Below are positions 25,081 through 32,886 of a DNA stretch of 64,000 bases, piece after piece. A model generated the notes under the pieces. That model had not been told where the DNA came from. It made no database searches and worked only from the letters and a program-made list of their open reading frames with translations. Made by a program: the position numbers and the translations under genes. The stretch lies in NCBI GenBank assembly GCA_963704005.1, contig CAVPGJ010000005.1, forward strand, positions 310,001-374,000, written 5' to 3'. This stretch comes from AC-32 sp963704005 (lineage in GTDB: Bacteria; Actinomycetota; Thermoleophilia; Gaiellales; Gaiellaceae). The first letter of the stretch is position 1. Each line of letters opens with the position of its first letter.

Positions 25081-25530
25081 ATGAGCGACGACAACATCTG
25101 GACCGACCAATGGGATCCCGGAGAAGACTGGTCCGGCGGCGGTAGCCGCTCGAAGCGCTTGCCGCGCGGGGACGGGCTCGGGGCAAGCGTCTACGAGCTG
25201 GGCCCCGGGAACTGGGTTCCCTTTCACTTCCATCATGGCGCCGAGGAGCTTCTCATCGTGCTTCGGGGTCGCCCTACCCTCCGCACCGGAGACGGGAGCC
25301 GAGAGCTTGGCGAAGGCGAGACGGTCTTCTTCCCGGTTGGGCCCCTCGGTGTCCACGGGCTTTCGAACGAGACGACCGAGCCCGTTCGGTACCTGATGGT
25401 GTCGACCCTTCGATCGCCCGAAGTGGCCGAGTATCCAGACCAGCGCAAGATCACCGCCCAAGCCCGCACGGGCTCCCAGACCGGCGACACGCTGTGGTTG
25501 ATCCACGACGTGCCCGAGTCGTCGCGCTAG
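25081..25530 (+). CDS. Cupin-domain protein
   Basis: 149 residues with a single cupin barrel. Metal-binding cupin motif 1 is PFHFHHGAEELLIVLRG near residue 48 and motif 2 is the FPVGPLGVHGL segment near 90. Small cupins of this type bind a metal and may act as isomerases, dioxygenases or ligand sensors; the sequence does not say which. It begins 40 bases after dcd and is followed by a second, different cupin. Confidence 0.8.
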   Translation: MSDDNIWTDQWDPGEDWSGGGSRSKRLPRGDGLGASVYELGPGNWVPFHFHHGAEELLIVLRGRPTLRTGDGSRELGEGETVFFPVGPLGVHGLSNETTEPVRYLMVSTLRSPEVAEYPDQRKITAQARTGSQTGDTLWLIHDVPESSR

Positions 25531-25600
25531 CTTCGTCAAGGAGCTCGTCGTCTAGCGTTGGCGAGCTCACCAAGGCCCTCAAACCAAGGAGTGATCATCC

Positions 25601-26041
25601 ATGGCCGACACCGCTGCCGAGCCGATCTACCTCGGGGCTCTCTCCGTCCGTTTCCACGTCGACGCCGACGAGTCCGGAGGCAGCGTGAGCATCTTTGAGT
25701 GCGACGTCCCCGTCGATGCCCGCATGCCGGCGCCGCACAGCCACGACGCCTTCGATGAGACCGTGTTCGGGCTCGACGGCATCACGACGTTCACCGTCGG
25801 CGGAGTACGCACCGATCTGAGCCCCGGCGAGGCGCTTTTCATTCCCCGCCGTGTGATCCACGGATTCGACAACTTCGGCGACGTAGACGCTCGTTTCCTC
25901 GCAGTCATCAGTCCGGGCCTGCTGGGCTCTGGCTACTTCCGTGATGTCGCCGGCGTCCTTGCCGGCGGTGGTCCGCCAGACGTCGAGCGGATCGGCGAGG
26001 TCATGCTCCGTCACGGCCTGACCCCCGCACCACCGCCCTGA
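25601..26041 (+). CDS. Cupin-domain protein
   Basis: 146 residues, single cupin barrel. Motif 1 is PHSHDAFDETVFGLDG near residue 47 and motif 2 is PRRVIHGFDNFG near 87, with the histidines and glutamate expected for metal binding. It ends with a proline-rich tail. It resembles the quercetin-dioxygenase-like small cupins, but activity cannot be read from sequence alone. Its stop lies 6 bases from the stop of the convergent PAQR gene. Confidence 0.8.
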   Translation: MADTAAEPIYLGALSVRFHVDADESGGSVSIFECDVPVDARMPAPHSHDAFDETVFGLDGITTFTVGGVRTDLSPGEALFIPRRVIHGFDNFGDVDARFLAVISPGLLGSGYFRDVAGVLAGGGPPDVERIGEVMLRHGLTPAPPP

Positions 26042-26046
26042 TCTGC

Positions 26047-26697
26047 CTACGCGCGCGGGAGCACGTAGAAGACCACCACGACGTACTCGCAGGCCACCGC
26101 GGCGAGCGTCAGCACGTGAAAGAGCTCGTGATACCCGAAGACCTGCGGGCGCGGGTCGGGGCGGCGCCGCGCGTAGACGACCGCGCCGACGGTGTAGAGG
26201 AGCCCGGTGGCGACGACGAGCAGGATGGCCACCAGGGAGAGCTGCAGCAGCTGCGGGAAGACAACGACTCCGACCCAGCCGAGCGCCAGACCGATCGCGG
26301 CCGACAGCCACTTCGGTGCATGCACCCAGAAGAGCTTCATCACGATCGCGATCAGCGCACCGCCCCAGATGACCGCGAGCACGGGGATCGCCCAGTCTCT
26401 CGACAGCACGATCAGGCCGAACGGTGCGTAGCTGCCGGCGATCAGCAGGTAGACGCCGGCGTGGTCGAGCCGCGCGAGCCAGGCGCGCGCCCTCGGGCGC
26501 CAGGTCGGTCGGTGGTAGACGGCGCTTGCGCCGAAGCAGAAAGCGACGCAGCTGGCGAAGATCACGCCGGCCGCCCGTGCCCTTCCGGGCTCGGCGGTGA
26601 CGCCCACCACGACACCCACTACGGCAGCGGCATAGAAGCCAAGCTCGTGAAAGACGCCGCGGAGTTTCGGCTTACCGAGCCGTTGCGTCGTTTCCAC
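26047..26697 (-). CDS. PAQR/hemolysin III family membrane protein
   Basis: 216 residues, seven hydrophobic segments. FHELGFYAAAV near the N-terminus, SAVYHRP near 58, LDHAGVYLLIAGSYAP near 76 and YHELFHVLTL near 190 hold the zinc-binding histidines, serine and aspartate of the PAQR fold. Bacterial members (YqfA/TrhA) influence membrane-lipid homeostasis; hemolysin is a historical label. The GTG at 26697, preceded by GAGG, is chosen; a longer open frame runs upstream across the neighbouring kinase gene but has no homology sense. Confidence 0.87.
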   Translation of the reverse strand: METTQRLGKPKLRGVFHELGFYAAAVVGVVVGVTAEPGRARAAGVIFASCVAFCFGASAVYHRPTWRPRARAWLARLDHAGVYLLIAGSYAPFGLIVLSRDWAIPVLAVIWGGALIAIVMKLFWVHAPKWLSAAIGLALGWVGVVVFPQLLQLSLVAILLVVATGLLYTVGAVVYARRRPDPRPQVFGYHELFHVLTLAAVACEYVVVVFYVLPRA

Positions 26698-26713
26698 GCC
26701 TCGATCATAGGCC

Positions 26714-27613
26714 TCAGGAGTCTCGGGTAACCACTCGATCCGCAGCGGCAAGCATCTGCCGGCCGACCGGCTGCAAGCCCACCTTCGTCGCGAGCAGGCC
26801 GGTGGAGACGCGCTCGACGACACCCCATTCCCAGATGGCGGTGCCGTCGAGACCTGTGTGTGCCGCGAGCCACCGCGCACGCTCGTACGGGTCGCCGTCG
26901 AGAAGGTCGAGCGGGTCCTCGCGCATGATGATCCCGAGGTCGTACTCCGGTTCTGCCAGGAGGCCGTCCGGATCGACGAGCTTGAACCCGTGGGGCGCCT
27001 CCAGCGCATTCCACTCATGGACGTCGCCGTGGACGAGGAGAGCCCGCTCGTCTCGATGCGCACGGCCACGCCGCTCGGCGCAGGCGATGGCGTAGTCGAC
27101 GGCCCGCTCCGAGCAGGGGCGGTCCAGCTCCTCCCAGGTCGTCGTGATGAAATCGGCGAGCCAACGGCTCTTCTCGGCACCGGTCGGCAAGCCGCAGCGG
27201 GGCGCCGGCCGCCAGACCTGCGCGGCCGTCGAGCAGAGGATCTGGTGGCGGCTCCCGATCGGCAGTCCGAGCTCGCGGAGCTGGCGACCGAGCCGTTCGA
27301 GCAACAGTGCACCTCGGGCGGCGTCCTCACGCAGAAGCCGCGCGCATCCTTCCCCTCCGGTGAGCCGCAGGACGGCGATCTCGTTCTCGGCCGCGTCGCC
27401 GCTCCGCGGCACGATGAGCTTCAAGACGGCCGGAGTGCCGTCGTCGCAGGACGCTTTCGCGACGAATGCCTCCGTCGAGTCGCTGTAGACGCCGCCGACC
27501 GTGATGCCCCACTCCTGCTCGACGCTTGCCACAAGCGACGGCAGCTCGTCGAGCCAGGGGCGCGCCCCGACCGCGAGCGCCTTCTCGCGCACCACGTCGG
27601 GAACCCGGATCAC
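26714..27613 (-). CDS. Aminoglycoside/hydroxyurea phosphotransferase family protein (APH(6)-like)
   Basis: 299 residues, kinase-like fold. VLKLIVP holds the ATP-binding lysine near residue 65; the catalytic loop is LLVHGDVHEWNAL near 195 and the metal-binding aspartate is in LVDPDGLLAEPEYDLG near 213. This matches the streptomycin 6-kinase/hydroxyurea phosphotransferase family. Whether it gives antibiotic resistance or acts on an internal metabolite cannot be told; chromosomal members of unknown substrate are common in soil actinobacteria. GTG start. Confidence 0.83.
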   Translation of the reverse strand: MIRVPDVVREKALAVGARPWLDELPSLVASVEQEWGITVGGVYSDSTEAFVAKASCDDGTPAVLKLIVPRSGDAAENEIAVLRLTGGEGCARLLREDAARGALLLERLGRQLRELGLPIGSRHQILCSTAAQVWRPAPRCGLPTGAEKSRWLADFITTTWEELDRPCSERAVDYAIACAERRGRAHRDERALLVHGDVHEWNALEAPHGFKLVDPDGLLAEPEYDLGIIMREDPLDLLDGDPYERARWLAAHTGLDGTAIWEWGVVERVSTGLLATKVGLQPVGRQMLAAADRVVTRDS

Positions 27614-27617
27614 GCCG

Positions 27618-28478
27618 CTAGGCGACGCGGGCGCAGGTGAGCTGCAGGTCGGCGAGCACCTGGCTGCCGGCCGCGTTGGCGATCGTCCACTTGCCGCCGT
27701 CGCCGATCGCGGCCGAGGCGCCGAGCGTCAGCTTCGGCGCGAGCGTGTAGCCGGTTGCCAGCGACACCCAGCCGGCCGGGCAGGAGCGCTTGGTCGTGTG
27801 CGAGCCCGGCTGCACGGGAGTCGTTTGCGTCAGCACCTTGACCTGGAGGCGGCCGGAAGCGGAGCCGGACGGGCGCACGATCGTCACGCAGCTCCCGTAC
27901 AGGACAGCCGCGTGCGGCTTGCTGTCTGCGTTGCGCACCGCGAATGCGAGGCGCTTCACGCTCGAGCTCTCCTGGCGCAGGTCGAGCGGGCTCCCGGCGA
28001 AACCTGCGAACGCCTTGCCCTTTGGGGGGGCGAGGTCGACGCCGCCGCCCGCGGCCGCAGTTCCCTTCGGGCACTGGATCACGACCTGCTTCTGCCCCTC
28101 GACCGGCACGATCACGCGCTTCGTCCTGAGCGGGACGAGCTTCAGGTACGGCTTCGCCGTCCCGGCCCGGAGCTTGCGGCAGGCGACCGCGACCGTGACC
28201 GTCCGGTCGGGATTCGTCGACGGGTTCCCGAAACGGAAGACGAACGCGCGTGCGCCCGCCGGGCGGATCGACAACGTCGTCACCCCGGGCGCGGCGGTCG
28301 AGACCCCGGCGCTGACGGCGACGTGCCCGGGCGGGCAGGTGACCTTGAAGACCGTGAGCGAGTCCGACGGAAGCGACGCGCTGTGGTAGACGGTGGGCGC
28401 GAGGACGACCTGGGAGGACGCCGCCGCAGCGGCCACCAGCGCGCCGGCCGCGCACAGCCCGATCACCCACTTTCCCAT
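27618..28478 (-). CDS. Secreted protein of unknown function
   Basis: 286 residues. A signal peptide (about 1-22, ending AAAASS) is followed by beta-rich sequence with two similar halves: KVTCPPGHVAVSAGVST near 45 and KRSCPAGWVSLATGYTL near 232, and a middle IQCPKGTAAAGGGVDL near 135. The recurring C-P-x-G-x-x-x-x-x-G-x motif suggests three related modules, each with one or two cysteines. I do not recognise a named family. GAGG precedes the ATG at 28478. It is divergent from the epimerase gene. Confidence 0.7.
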   Translation of the reverse strand: MGKWVIGLCAAGALVAAAAASSQVVLAPTVYHSASLPSDSLTVFKVTCPPGHVAVSAGVSTAAPGVTTLSIRPAGARAFVFRFGNPSTNPDRTVTVAVACRKLRAGTAKPYLKLVPLRTKRVIVPVEGQKQVVIQCPKGTAAAGGGVDLAPPKGKAFAGFAGSPLDLRQESSSVKRLAFAVRNADSKPHAAVLYGSCVTIVRPSGSASGRLQVKVLTQTTPVQPGSHTTKRSCPAGWVSLATGYTLAPKLTLGASAAIGDGGKWTIANAAGSQVLADLQLTCARVA

Positions 28479-28530
28479 CGCCGCAGTCCTCGCCTGAAAC
28501 CTATAACAGCGCCCCCGTAGAATCGAGGCC

Positions 28531-29406
28531 GTGATCCTGCTCACCGGCGGAACCGGATTCGTCGGGCCGAAGGTCGTCCACGCGCTGCGGGCGGCCGAGA
28601 AGCCGGTCCGCTGCCTCGTCCGCAAGCCTTCCGAGACTCTCGCCGCCTGGGGCTGCGAGCTGGCCGAGGGCGACATGGCCGACGCGGAGAGCCTTCGCCG
28701 CGCGGTCGAGGGCTGCGACGCGGTCGTCCACCTGGTCGCGATCCGGCAGGGCCGCGAGGAGCAGTTCCGCCGCGTGATGGAGCAGGGCACCCGCGACCTG
28801 GTCGCCGCGGCCACCGAGGCCGGCGTCCGGCGCTTCGTCCTGATGAGCGCGCTCGGGACGAGCGAGGAGACGAAGGACCTCGTGCCCTACTACCACGCCA
28901 AGTGGGAGCAGGAGCAGACCGTCACCGGCTCGGCGCTCGAGCACGTGATCTTCCGCCCGAGCTTCATCTTCGGCCGCGACGGCGGGATCCTGCCGACGTT
29001 CGCGAAGCTCGCGAAGCTGGCGCCCGTGACGCCGATCATCGGCTCGGGCGTGCAGCGGATCCAGCCCATCTGGGTCGACGACGTCGCCGCCTACTTCACG
29101 GCCGCGGTCGACAGGCCCGAGGCCGCGGGCCGGACGTTCGAGCTCGGCGGGCCGGACGTCGTCAGCTGGAACGAGTTCTGGCAGCGCCTGAAGAAGGCGC
29201 AGGGCATCCGGCGCCCGAGCCTGCACGTGCCCGTCGGCCTGATGAAGGCGAACGCGCTCGTCACCGAGCGCCTGCCGGGGAACATCCCGCTGACGCGCGA
29301 CCTGCTGAAGATGCTCGAGCACGGCGACAACGTCGTGTCGGACGAGAGCGCCGTGAAGACGTTCGGCCTGCCGCTCGTCCCGCTCGACGAGCAGCTCCGA
29401 ACATAG
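28531..29406 (+). CDS. NAD(P)-binding atypical short-chain dehydrogenase/epimerase
   Basis: 291 residues. N-terminal Rossmann motif TGGTGFVGPKVV, then RCLVRKPSE, VHLVAIRQG, and the FRPSFIFGRDGG segment. The usual YxxxK is represented by YYHAKWEQE. This is the atypical SDR group related to the complex I NDUFA9 subunit and to bacterial NAD(P)H-binding proteins often linked with quinone or lipid metabolism. Substrate unknown. GTG start with GAGG just before it. A bidirectional hairpin terminator follows the stop. Confidence 0.82.
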   Translation: MILLTGGTGFVGPKVVHALRAAEKPVRCLVRKPSETLAAWGCELAEGDMADAESLRRAVEGCDAVVHLVAIRQGREEQFRRVMEQGTRDLVAAATEAGVRRFVLMSALGTSEETKDLVPYYHAKWEQEQTVTGSALEHVIFRPSFIFGRDGGILPTFAKLAKLAPVTPIIGSGVQRIQPIWVDDVAAYFTAAVDRPEAAGRTFELGGPDVVSWNEFWQRLKKAQGIRRPSLHVPVGLMKANALVTERLPGNIPLTRDLLKMLEHGDNVVSDESAVKTFGLPLVPLDEQLRT

Positions 29407-29441
29407 AAAAGGGGCCACCCAGAAGGCGGCCCCTTGTTCCG
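29407..29441 (-). terminator. Hairpin terminator, best oriented for minus strand
   Basis: AAGGGGCC pairs with GGCCCCTT around a short GC-containing loop at 29407-29436. Read on the minus strand the stem is followed by TTTTCTAT, so it would end the leftward transcript from the O-methyltransferase side. Read on the plus strand the tail is TTGTTCC, weaker but possibly also ending the epimerase transcript. Confidence 0.7.
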
Positions 29442-29505
29442 GTTACCAGCGTTGAAGTGGTAGAGGCGCTTCCTGCCGGCTCCGATTCGGCCGACGGCGC
29501 ACTAT

Positions 29506-29557
29506 GGCATCGCTTGCGATGCCATCAAGAGGGTGGCCCGGCTTTGCCGGGGCACCC
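29506..29557 (-). repeat. Dispersed palindromic repeat, copy H
   Basis: GGCATCGCTTGCGATGCC (29506-29523, perfect 8-bp arms), a 13-nt spacer, then CCCGGC-TTT-GCCGGG (29537-29551), itself bracketed by GGGTG and CACCC. Same module order as the other copies, reversed. It lies between the small candidate ORF and the terminator in the 291-bp gap. Confidence 0.75.
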
Positions 29558-29586
29558 GCTTTTCGAACGCGAGCCCCCTACGCTGG

Positions 29587-29681
29587 CTAGGCGATTCCCC
29601 GTAGGTCCCGGGGACGCACCTCTACCCGCTGGTACCTCCACTGCCCGTACTTGAAGATTTCACCGTCGGACCACCTCCTTT
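29587..29681 (-). other. Candidate small protein gene with very strong ribosome-binding site
   Basis: On the minus strand AAAGGAGGTGG (29671-29681) is a near-perfect anti-16S match, far stronger than the sites before most genes here. A GTG at 29663 lies 7 nt downstream. Read as given, it encodes only about 13 residues. If one A were missing from the AAA run just after the GTG, the frame would encode about 25 residues, reading IFKYGQWRYQRVEV then RPRDLRGIA and stopping at 29587. Given the many indels in this window, the second reading is plausible. Function unknown. Confidence 0.35.
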
Positions 29682-29697
29682 CCGTAGTGGCCTCACT

Positions 29698-30291
29698 CTA
29701 GCTGGCGCGGAGGACTACCGATAGCTCCAGACCGCGGTCGAGCGGGAGCGTCACGCTCTCGAGGGTCGGGTCGGCCTGCCGGGCCTGCGAGTAGGCGGCC
29801 AGCGCATCGGCGTGCGAGAGGACGTTGTCGGCGACGACGAGCCCGGCCGGCTCGAGCTTGGGCCGCGCCAGCTGGAAGAGCTCCTCGTACTGCTCCTTCT
29901 CGGCGTCGAGGAAGACCACGTCGAAGACGTCGTCGATCGCGGGCAGTGTCTCGAAGGCGTCGCCTTCGACGAGCTCGGCCCATTCCTCGAGCCCGGCCTC
30001 GGCGACGTTGGCGCGCCAGGCCTCGACCTTGGCCGGATCGCTCTCGAGCGAGAGGACGCGGCCGCCGAGGTAGCGCACGCCCGCGGCGAGCCAGATCGTC
30101 GAGTAGCCGCGCGAGCCGCCGATCTCGAGCACCTCGCAGCCGGCCTGTGGCGCGACGAGCGCGAACAGGAACTGCCCCGTCGTGCGCGCGACCTGGCGGG
30201 CGCGGAGCTCGCTGGAAACGCCCTGCTCGCGCTCGCGGGCATCCTCCTCCTCCAAGCGCGCGAGCACGGCGCGAACGCGGTCGTCCAGCAC
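29698..30291 (-). CDS. Class I SAM-dependent O-methyltransferase (caffeoyl-CoA type)
   Basis: 197 residues. SAM-binding motif I is VLEIGGSRGYSTIWLA near residue 50; the acidic loop LSLESDPAKV follows, then VVFLDAEKEQYEELF and VVADNVLSH, which hold the metal-binding aspartates and asparagine of the cation-dependent COMT-like family. Substrate is unknown. Its GTG start shares one base with the stop of the DNA glycosylase gene upstream, so it is probably the last gene of the sufS-sufU-Rieske-tag run. Confidence 0.87.
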   Translation of the reverse strand: MLDDRVRAVLARLEEEDAREREQGVSSELRARQVARTTGQFLFALVAPQAGCEVLEIGGSRGYSTIWLAAGVRYLGGRVLSLESDPAKVEAWRANVAEAGLEEWAELVEGDAFETLPAIDDVFDVVFLDAEKEQYEELFQLARPKLEPAGLVVADNVLSHADALAAYSQARQADPTLESVTLPLDRGLELSVVLRAS

Positions 30292-30869
30292 TAAGGCACC
30301 TTCGTCGTCGCCAGCGCGCGCTCGGCGGCTGGGCGGGCGGGACAGGTGGCGAGGTGGTCGTTGACGATTCCGCAGGCCTGCATCGCCGCGTAGACGGTCG
30401 TCGGGCCGACGAAGCGGAATCCCGCCGACCTCAGCGCCTTGGCCAGTGCCACGGACTCGGAAGTCGACGCCTGCCAGTCCTTGCGCGAGCGCGGCACGCG
30501 TGGGCGCTTCGGCCGGTGCGACCACACGAGCTGCGGGAGCGTCGTCCCGGTCTCGCGAAGCGCGATCGTTGCGCCGGCGTTGGCGATCGCGGCCTCGATC
30601 TTGCCGCGGTGGCGGACAATCCCTGCGTCGCCGAGCAGCCGCTCGATGTCGCGCTCGCCGAAGCGCGCCACCCGCTCGGGCTCGAAGCTCGCGAACGCCG
30701 CGCGGAAGGCCTCGCGCTTGCGCAGGATCGTCAGCCAGGAGAGGCCCGACTGGAACCCCTCGAGGCAGAACCGCTCGTAGAGCCCGCGCTCGTCCACGAC
30801 CGGCAGGCCCCACTCCTCGTCGTGGTACCGGTTGTACGCCGGGTCGTCGCTCTCCCAGCAGCGCTTCAC
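30291..30869 (-). CDS. tag: DNA-3-methyladenine glycosylase I
   Basis: 192 residues. MKRCWESDDPAYNRYHDEEWG at the start contains the zinc cysteine and the catalytic glutamate; LEGFQSGLSWLTIL near 37 and GFRFVGPTTVYAAMQACGIVNDH near 150 are Tag signatures, with a final C--H zinc ligand region. It removes 3-methyladenine from alkylated DNA in base excision repair. The start overlaps the Rieske gene stop by 4 bases. Confidence 0.94.
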   Translation of the reverse strand: MKRCWESDDPAYNRYHDEEWGLPVVDERGLYERFCLEGFQSGLSWLTILRKREAFRAAFASFEPERVARFGERDIERLLGDAGIVRHRGKIEAAIANAGATIALRETGTTLPQLVWSHRPKRPRVPRSRKDWQASTSESVALAKALRSAGFRFVGPTTVYAAMQACGIVNDHLATCPARPAAERALATTKVP

Positions 30870-31183
30870 GGTGCCAGATTGACCTTGACGATCCCGTCCT
30901 CGACCACGGTCGGGAACGTCTCGACGGGCAGTATGGCCGGCAACGTCAGCGGGCTCCCGTTGCGGATGTCGATGTGCGCTCCGTGCCGCGGGCAGACGGC
31001 AAACCCTTCTTCCGGGTCGAACTCGCCCTCGCAGAGCGGCCCGTCGTCGTGCGAGCAGCGGTCCTCGATCGCGAAGAACTCGCCGTCGAGGTTGTAGACC
31101 CCGACCGAGATCTCGCCCGCGTGGACGATCTTCACCGACCCGGGAGGAAGCTCCTCCACCCGGCCCACCTCGACGTACGCCAC
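30866..31183 (-). CDS. Rieske [2Fe-2S] ferredoxin (NirD/BphA3-like)
   Basis: 105 residues. The cluster ligands are C-S-H in EDRCSHDDGPL (about residue 43) and C-x2-H in FAVCPRHGAHID (about 62), two Cys and two His as in Rieske proteins. No membrane segment, so it is a soluble electron carrier. A Rieske ferredoxin following sufU is a recurrent arrangement in actinobacterial SUF operons and suggests electron delivery during Fe-S assembly, though this is unproven. GTG start overlaps the sufU stop by one base. Confidence 0.92.
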   Translation of the reverse strand: MAYVEVGRVEELPPGSVKIVHAGEISVGVYNLDGEFFAIEDRCSHDDGPLCEGEFDPEEGFAVCPRHGAHIDIRNGSPLTLPAILPVETFPTVVEDGIVKVNLAP

Positions 31184-31611
31184 TACGTCAGTTCCAGCTC
31201 GTCCAACCCGGCCCACTCGTCGGGGAGCGGTGTCCCCTTCGCGCGGTGCAGGGCGACCTTGAGCACCCCGAGCCCGAGCAGCGCGCACTTGAGCCGGATC
31301 GGCGTCAGCGGGATGCCGACCTCCTCCAGCAGCTGCTCCTTCGGCAGCTGGGCGATCTCCTGAGCGGTCTTGCCCACGACCATCTCCATCAGCATCGAGG
31401 TCGAGGCCTGGCTGATCGCGCAGCCGCGGCCGGAGAACTTGACCTCCTCGACCGTCTCGCCGTCTTCGCCGAACTGGACGTAGATCGAGACCTCGTCGCC
31501 GCAGAGCGGGTTGACGCCGTCCGCGTGCGCGTCCGCGTCCTCGATCACCCCGTGGCCGCGCGGGTTCTTGTAGTGGTCGAGGATGACCTCTCTGTACAGG
31601 TCTTCGGCCAC
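31183..31611 (-). CDS. sufU: SufU zinc-dependent sulfur transfer protein
   Basis: 142 residues. LYREVILDHYKNPRG at the start, cysteines in NPLCGDEVSIY, SGRGCAISQASTSML and RLKCALLGLGVL. The extra loop between the second and third cysteine distinguishes SufU from IscU. SufU accepts persulfide from SufS and passes it to the SufBCD scaffold. GTG start two bases downstream of the sufS stop. No frameshift. Confidence 0.94.
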   Translation of the reverse strand: MAEDLYREVILDHYKNPRGHGVIEDADAHADGVNPLCGDEVSIYVQFGEDGETVEEVKFSGRGCAISQASTSMLMEMVVGKTAQEIAQLPKEQLLEEVGIPLTPIRLKCALLGLGVLKVALHRAKGTPLPDEWAGLDELELT

Positions 31612-31613
31612 GG

Positions 31614-32858
31614 CTATCCGAAGATCTTTCGCGTCTTCTGCACGCCGTCTACGAGGCGGTCGATCTCCTCCGGGACGGAGTAGAGGTAGAAGCTGGCGCG
31701 GTTGGTCGCGGCGACGCCGAGGCGGGTCATCAGCGGCTGGCAGCAGTGGTGTCCGGCGCGGATGGCGACGCCCTCGGAGTCGAGAACCTGTGCCACGTCG
31801 TGCGGGTGGATCCCCTCGACGTTGAACGAGACGATCCCGGCGCGCCGCTCCGGTGGCGGCCCGTAGAGCGTGACCCCCTCGATCTCGCCGAGCCGCTCGA
31901 GCGCGATCGCGGCCAGCTCCTGCTCGTACGCCTCGATCGCCTCGATCCCGACCTCGTTCAGGTAGTCGATCGCGGCGCCCAGCCCGACCGCCTCGGCGAT
32001 CGGCGAGGTCCCGGCCTCGAACTTGTGCGGCAGCTCGCCCCAGGTCGTCGTCTCGTAGCGGACCTTGCTGATCATGTGCCCGCCGAGGTTGAACGGCTCC
32101 ATCGCCTCGAGGATCTCCCGCCGGCCCCAGAGCGCGCCCACGCCGGTCGGGCCGCACATCTTGTGCGCCGAGAGCGCGAAGAAGTCGCAGCCGAGCGCCT
32201 GCACGTCGACCGGATGGTGCGGCGCCGCCTGGGCGCCGTCGACGACCATGATCGCGCCCTGCGCGTGAGCCCACGCGGCCAGCTTCTCGACGGGGTTGAT
32301 CGTCCCGAGCGCGTTCGAGACGAGGTTGGCAGCGACCACCTTCACGTTCCCGTCGCGCGCGGCCTCGTCCAGGCCGGAGAGGTCGATCTCGCCCTCGTCG
32401 GTCACGTGCAGCATCCGGAAGCCGGCGCCCGTCTTGTCGGCCATGTACTGCCACGGCACGAAGTTCGAGTGGTGCTCGAGCTCTGTGACGACGACCAGGT
32501 CTCCCGGCCCGAGGTTGTTCAGGCCCCAGGCGTAGGCGACGAGGTTGAGCGCCTCGGTCGCCTGCCGCGTGAAGATCACCTCGCGGACATCCGGCGCGTG
32601 CACGAAGTCGGCCACCTTCTGGCGCGCTCCCTCGAACTCCGCGGTCGCGCGCTCCGAGAGCGTGTAGACGCCGCGGTGCACGTTCGCGTTCGACGTCTCG
32701 TAGAACGTCCGCATCGCATCGAGCACCTGGCGCGGCTTCTGCGAGGTAACGGCCGAGTCGAGGTAGGCGAGCGGCTTGCCGTGGATCTTCTCCCCGAAGA
32801 TCGGGAAATCCGCGCGCAAACTCTGTGCGTCGAGCGCCGATCGTGCCGTCATCACCAT
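31614..32858 (-). CDS. sufS: SufS cysteine desulfurase (class II)
   Basis: 414 residues. LRADFPIF near the N-terminus, AYLDSAVTSQKP, FTRQATEALNLVA, the PLP lysine in FALSAHKMCGPTG near 240, and the catalytic cysteine in RAGHHCCQP near 370. It releases sulfur from cysteine as a persulfide for Fe-S cluster assembly, partnered with SufU. Three start codons within three codons (ATG, GTG, ATG at 32858-32850) are possible; none has a clear ribosome site. It is divergent from the cytochrome c lipoprotein gene. Confidence 0.95.
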   Translation of the reverse strand: MVMTARSALDAQSLRADFPIFGEKIHGKPLAYLDSAVTSQKPRQVLDAMRTFYETSNANVHRGVYTLSERATAEFEGARQKVADFVHAPDVREVIFTRQATEALNLVAYAWGLNNLGPGDLVVVTELEHHSNFVPWQYMADKTGAGFRMLHVTDEGEIDLSGLDEAARDGNVKVVAANLVSNALGTINPVEKLAAWAHAQGAIMVVDGAQAAPHHPVDVQALGCDFFALSAHKMCGPTGVGALWGRREILEAMEPFNLGGHMISKVRYETTTWGELPHKFEAGTSPIAEAVGLGAAIDYLNEVGIEAIEAYEQELAAIALERLGEIEGVTLYGPPPERRAGIVSFNVEGIHPHDVAQVLDSEGVAIRAGHHCCQPLMTRLGVAATNRASFYLYSVPEEIDRLVDGVQKTRKIFG

Positions 32859-32886
32859 GCGGCTATCGTACCGAGGCACCGGGTCT

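Noticed and set aside
29407..29697. tmRNA, SRP RNA or RNase P RNA in the gap
   Set aside because: None of the diagnostic sequences or pairings is present.
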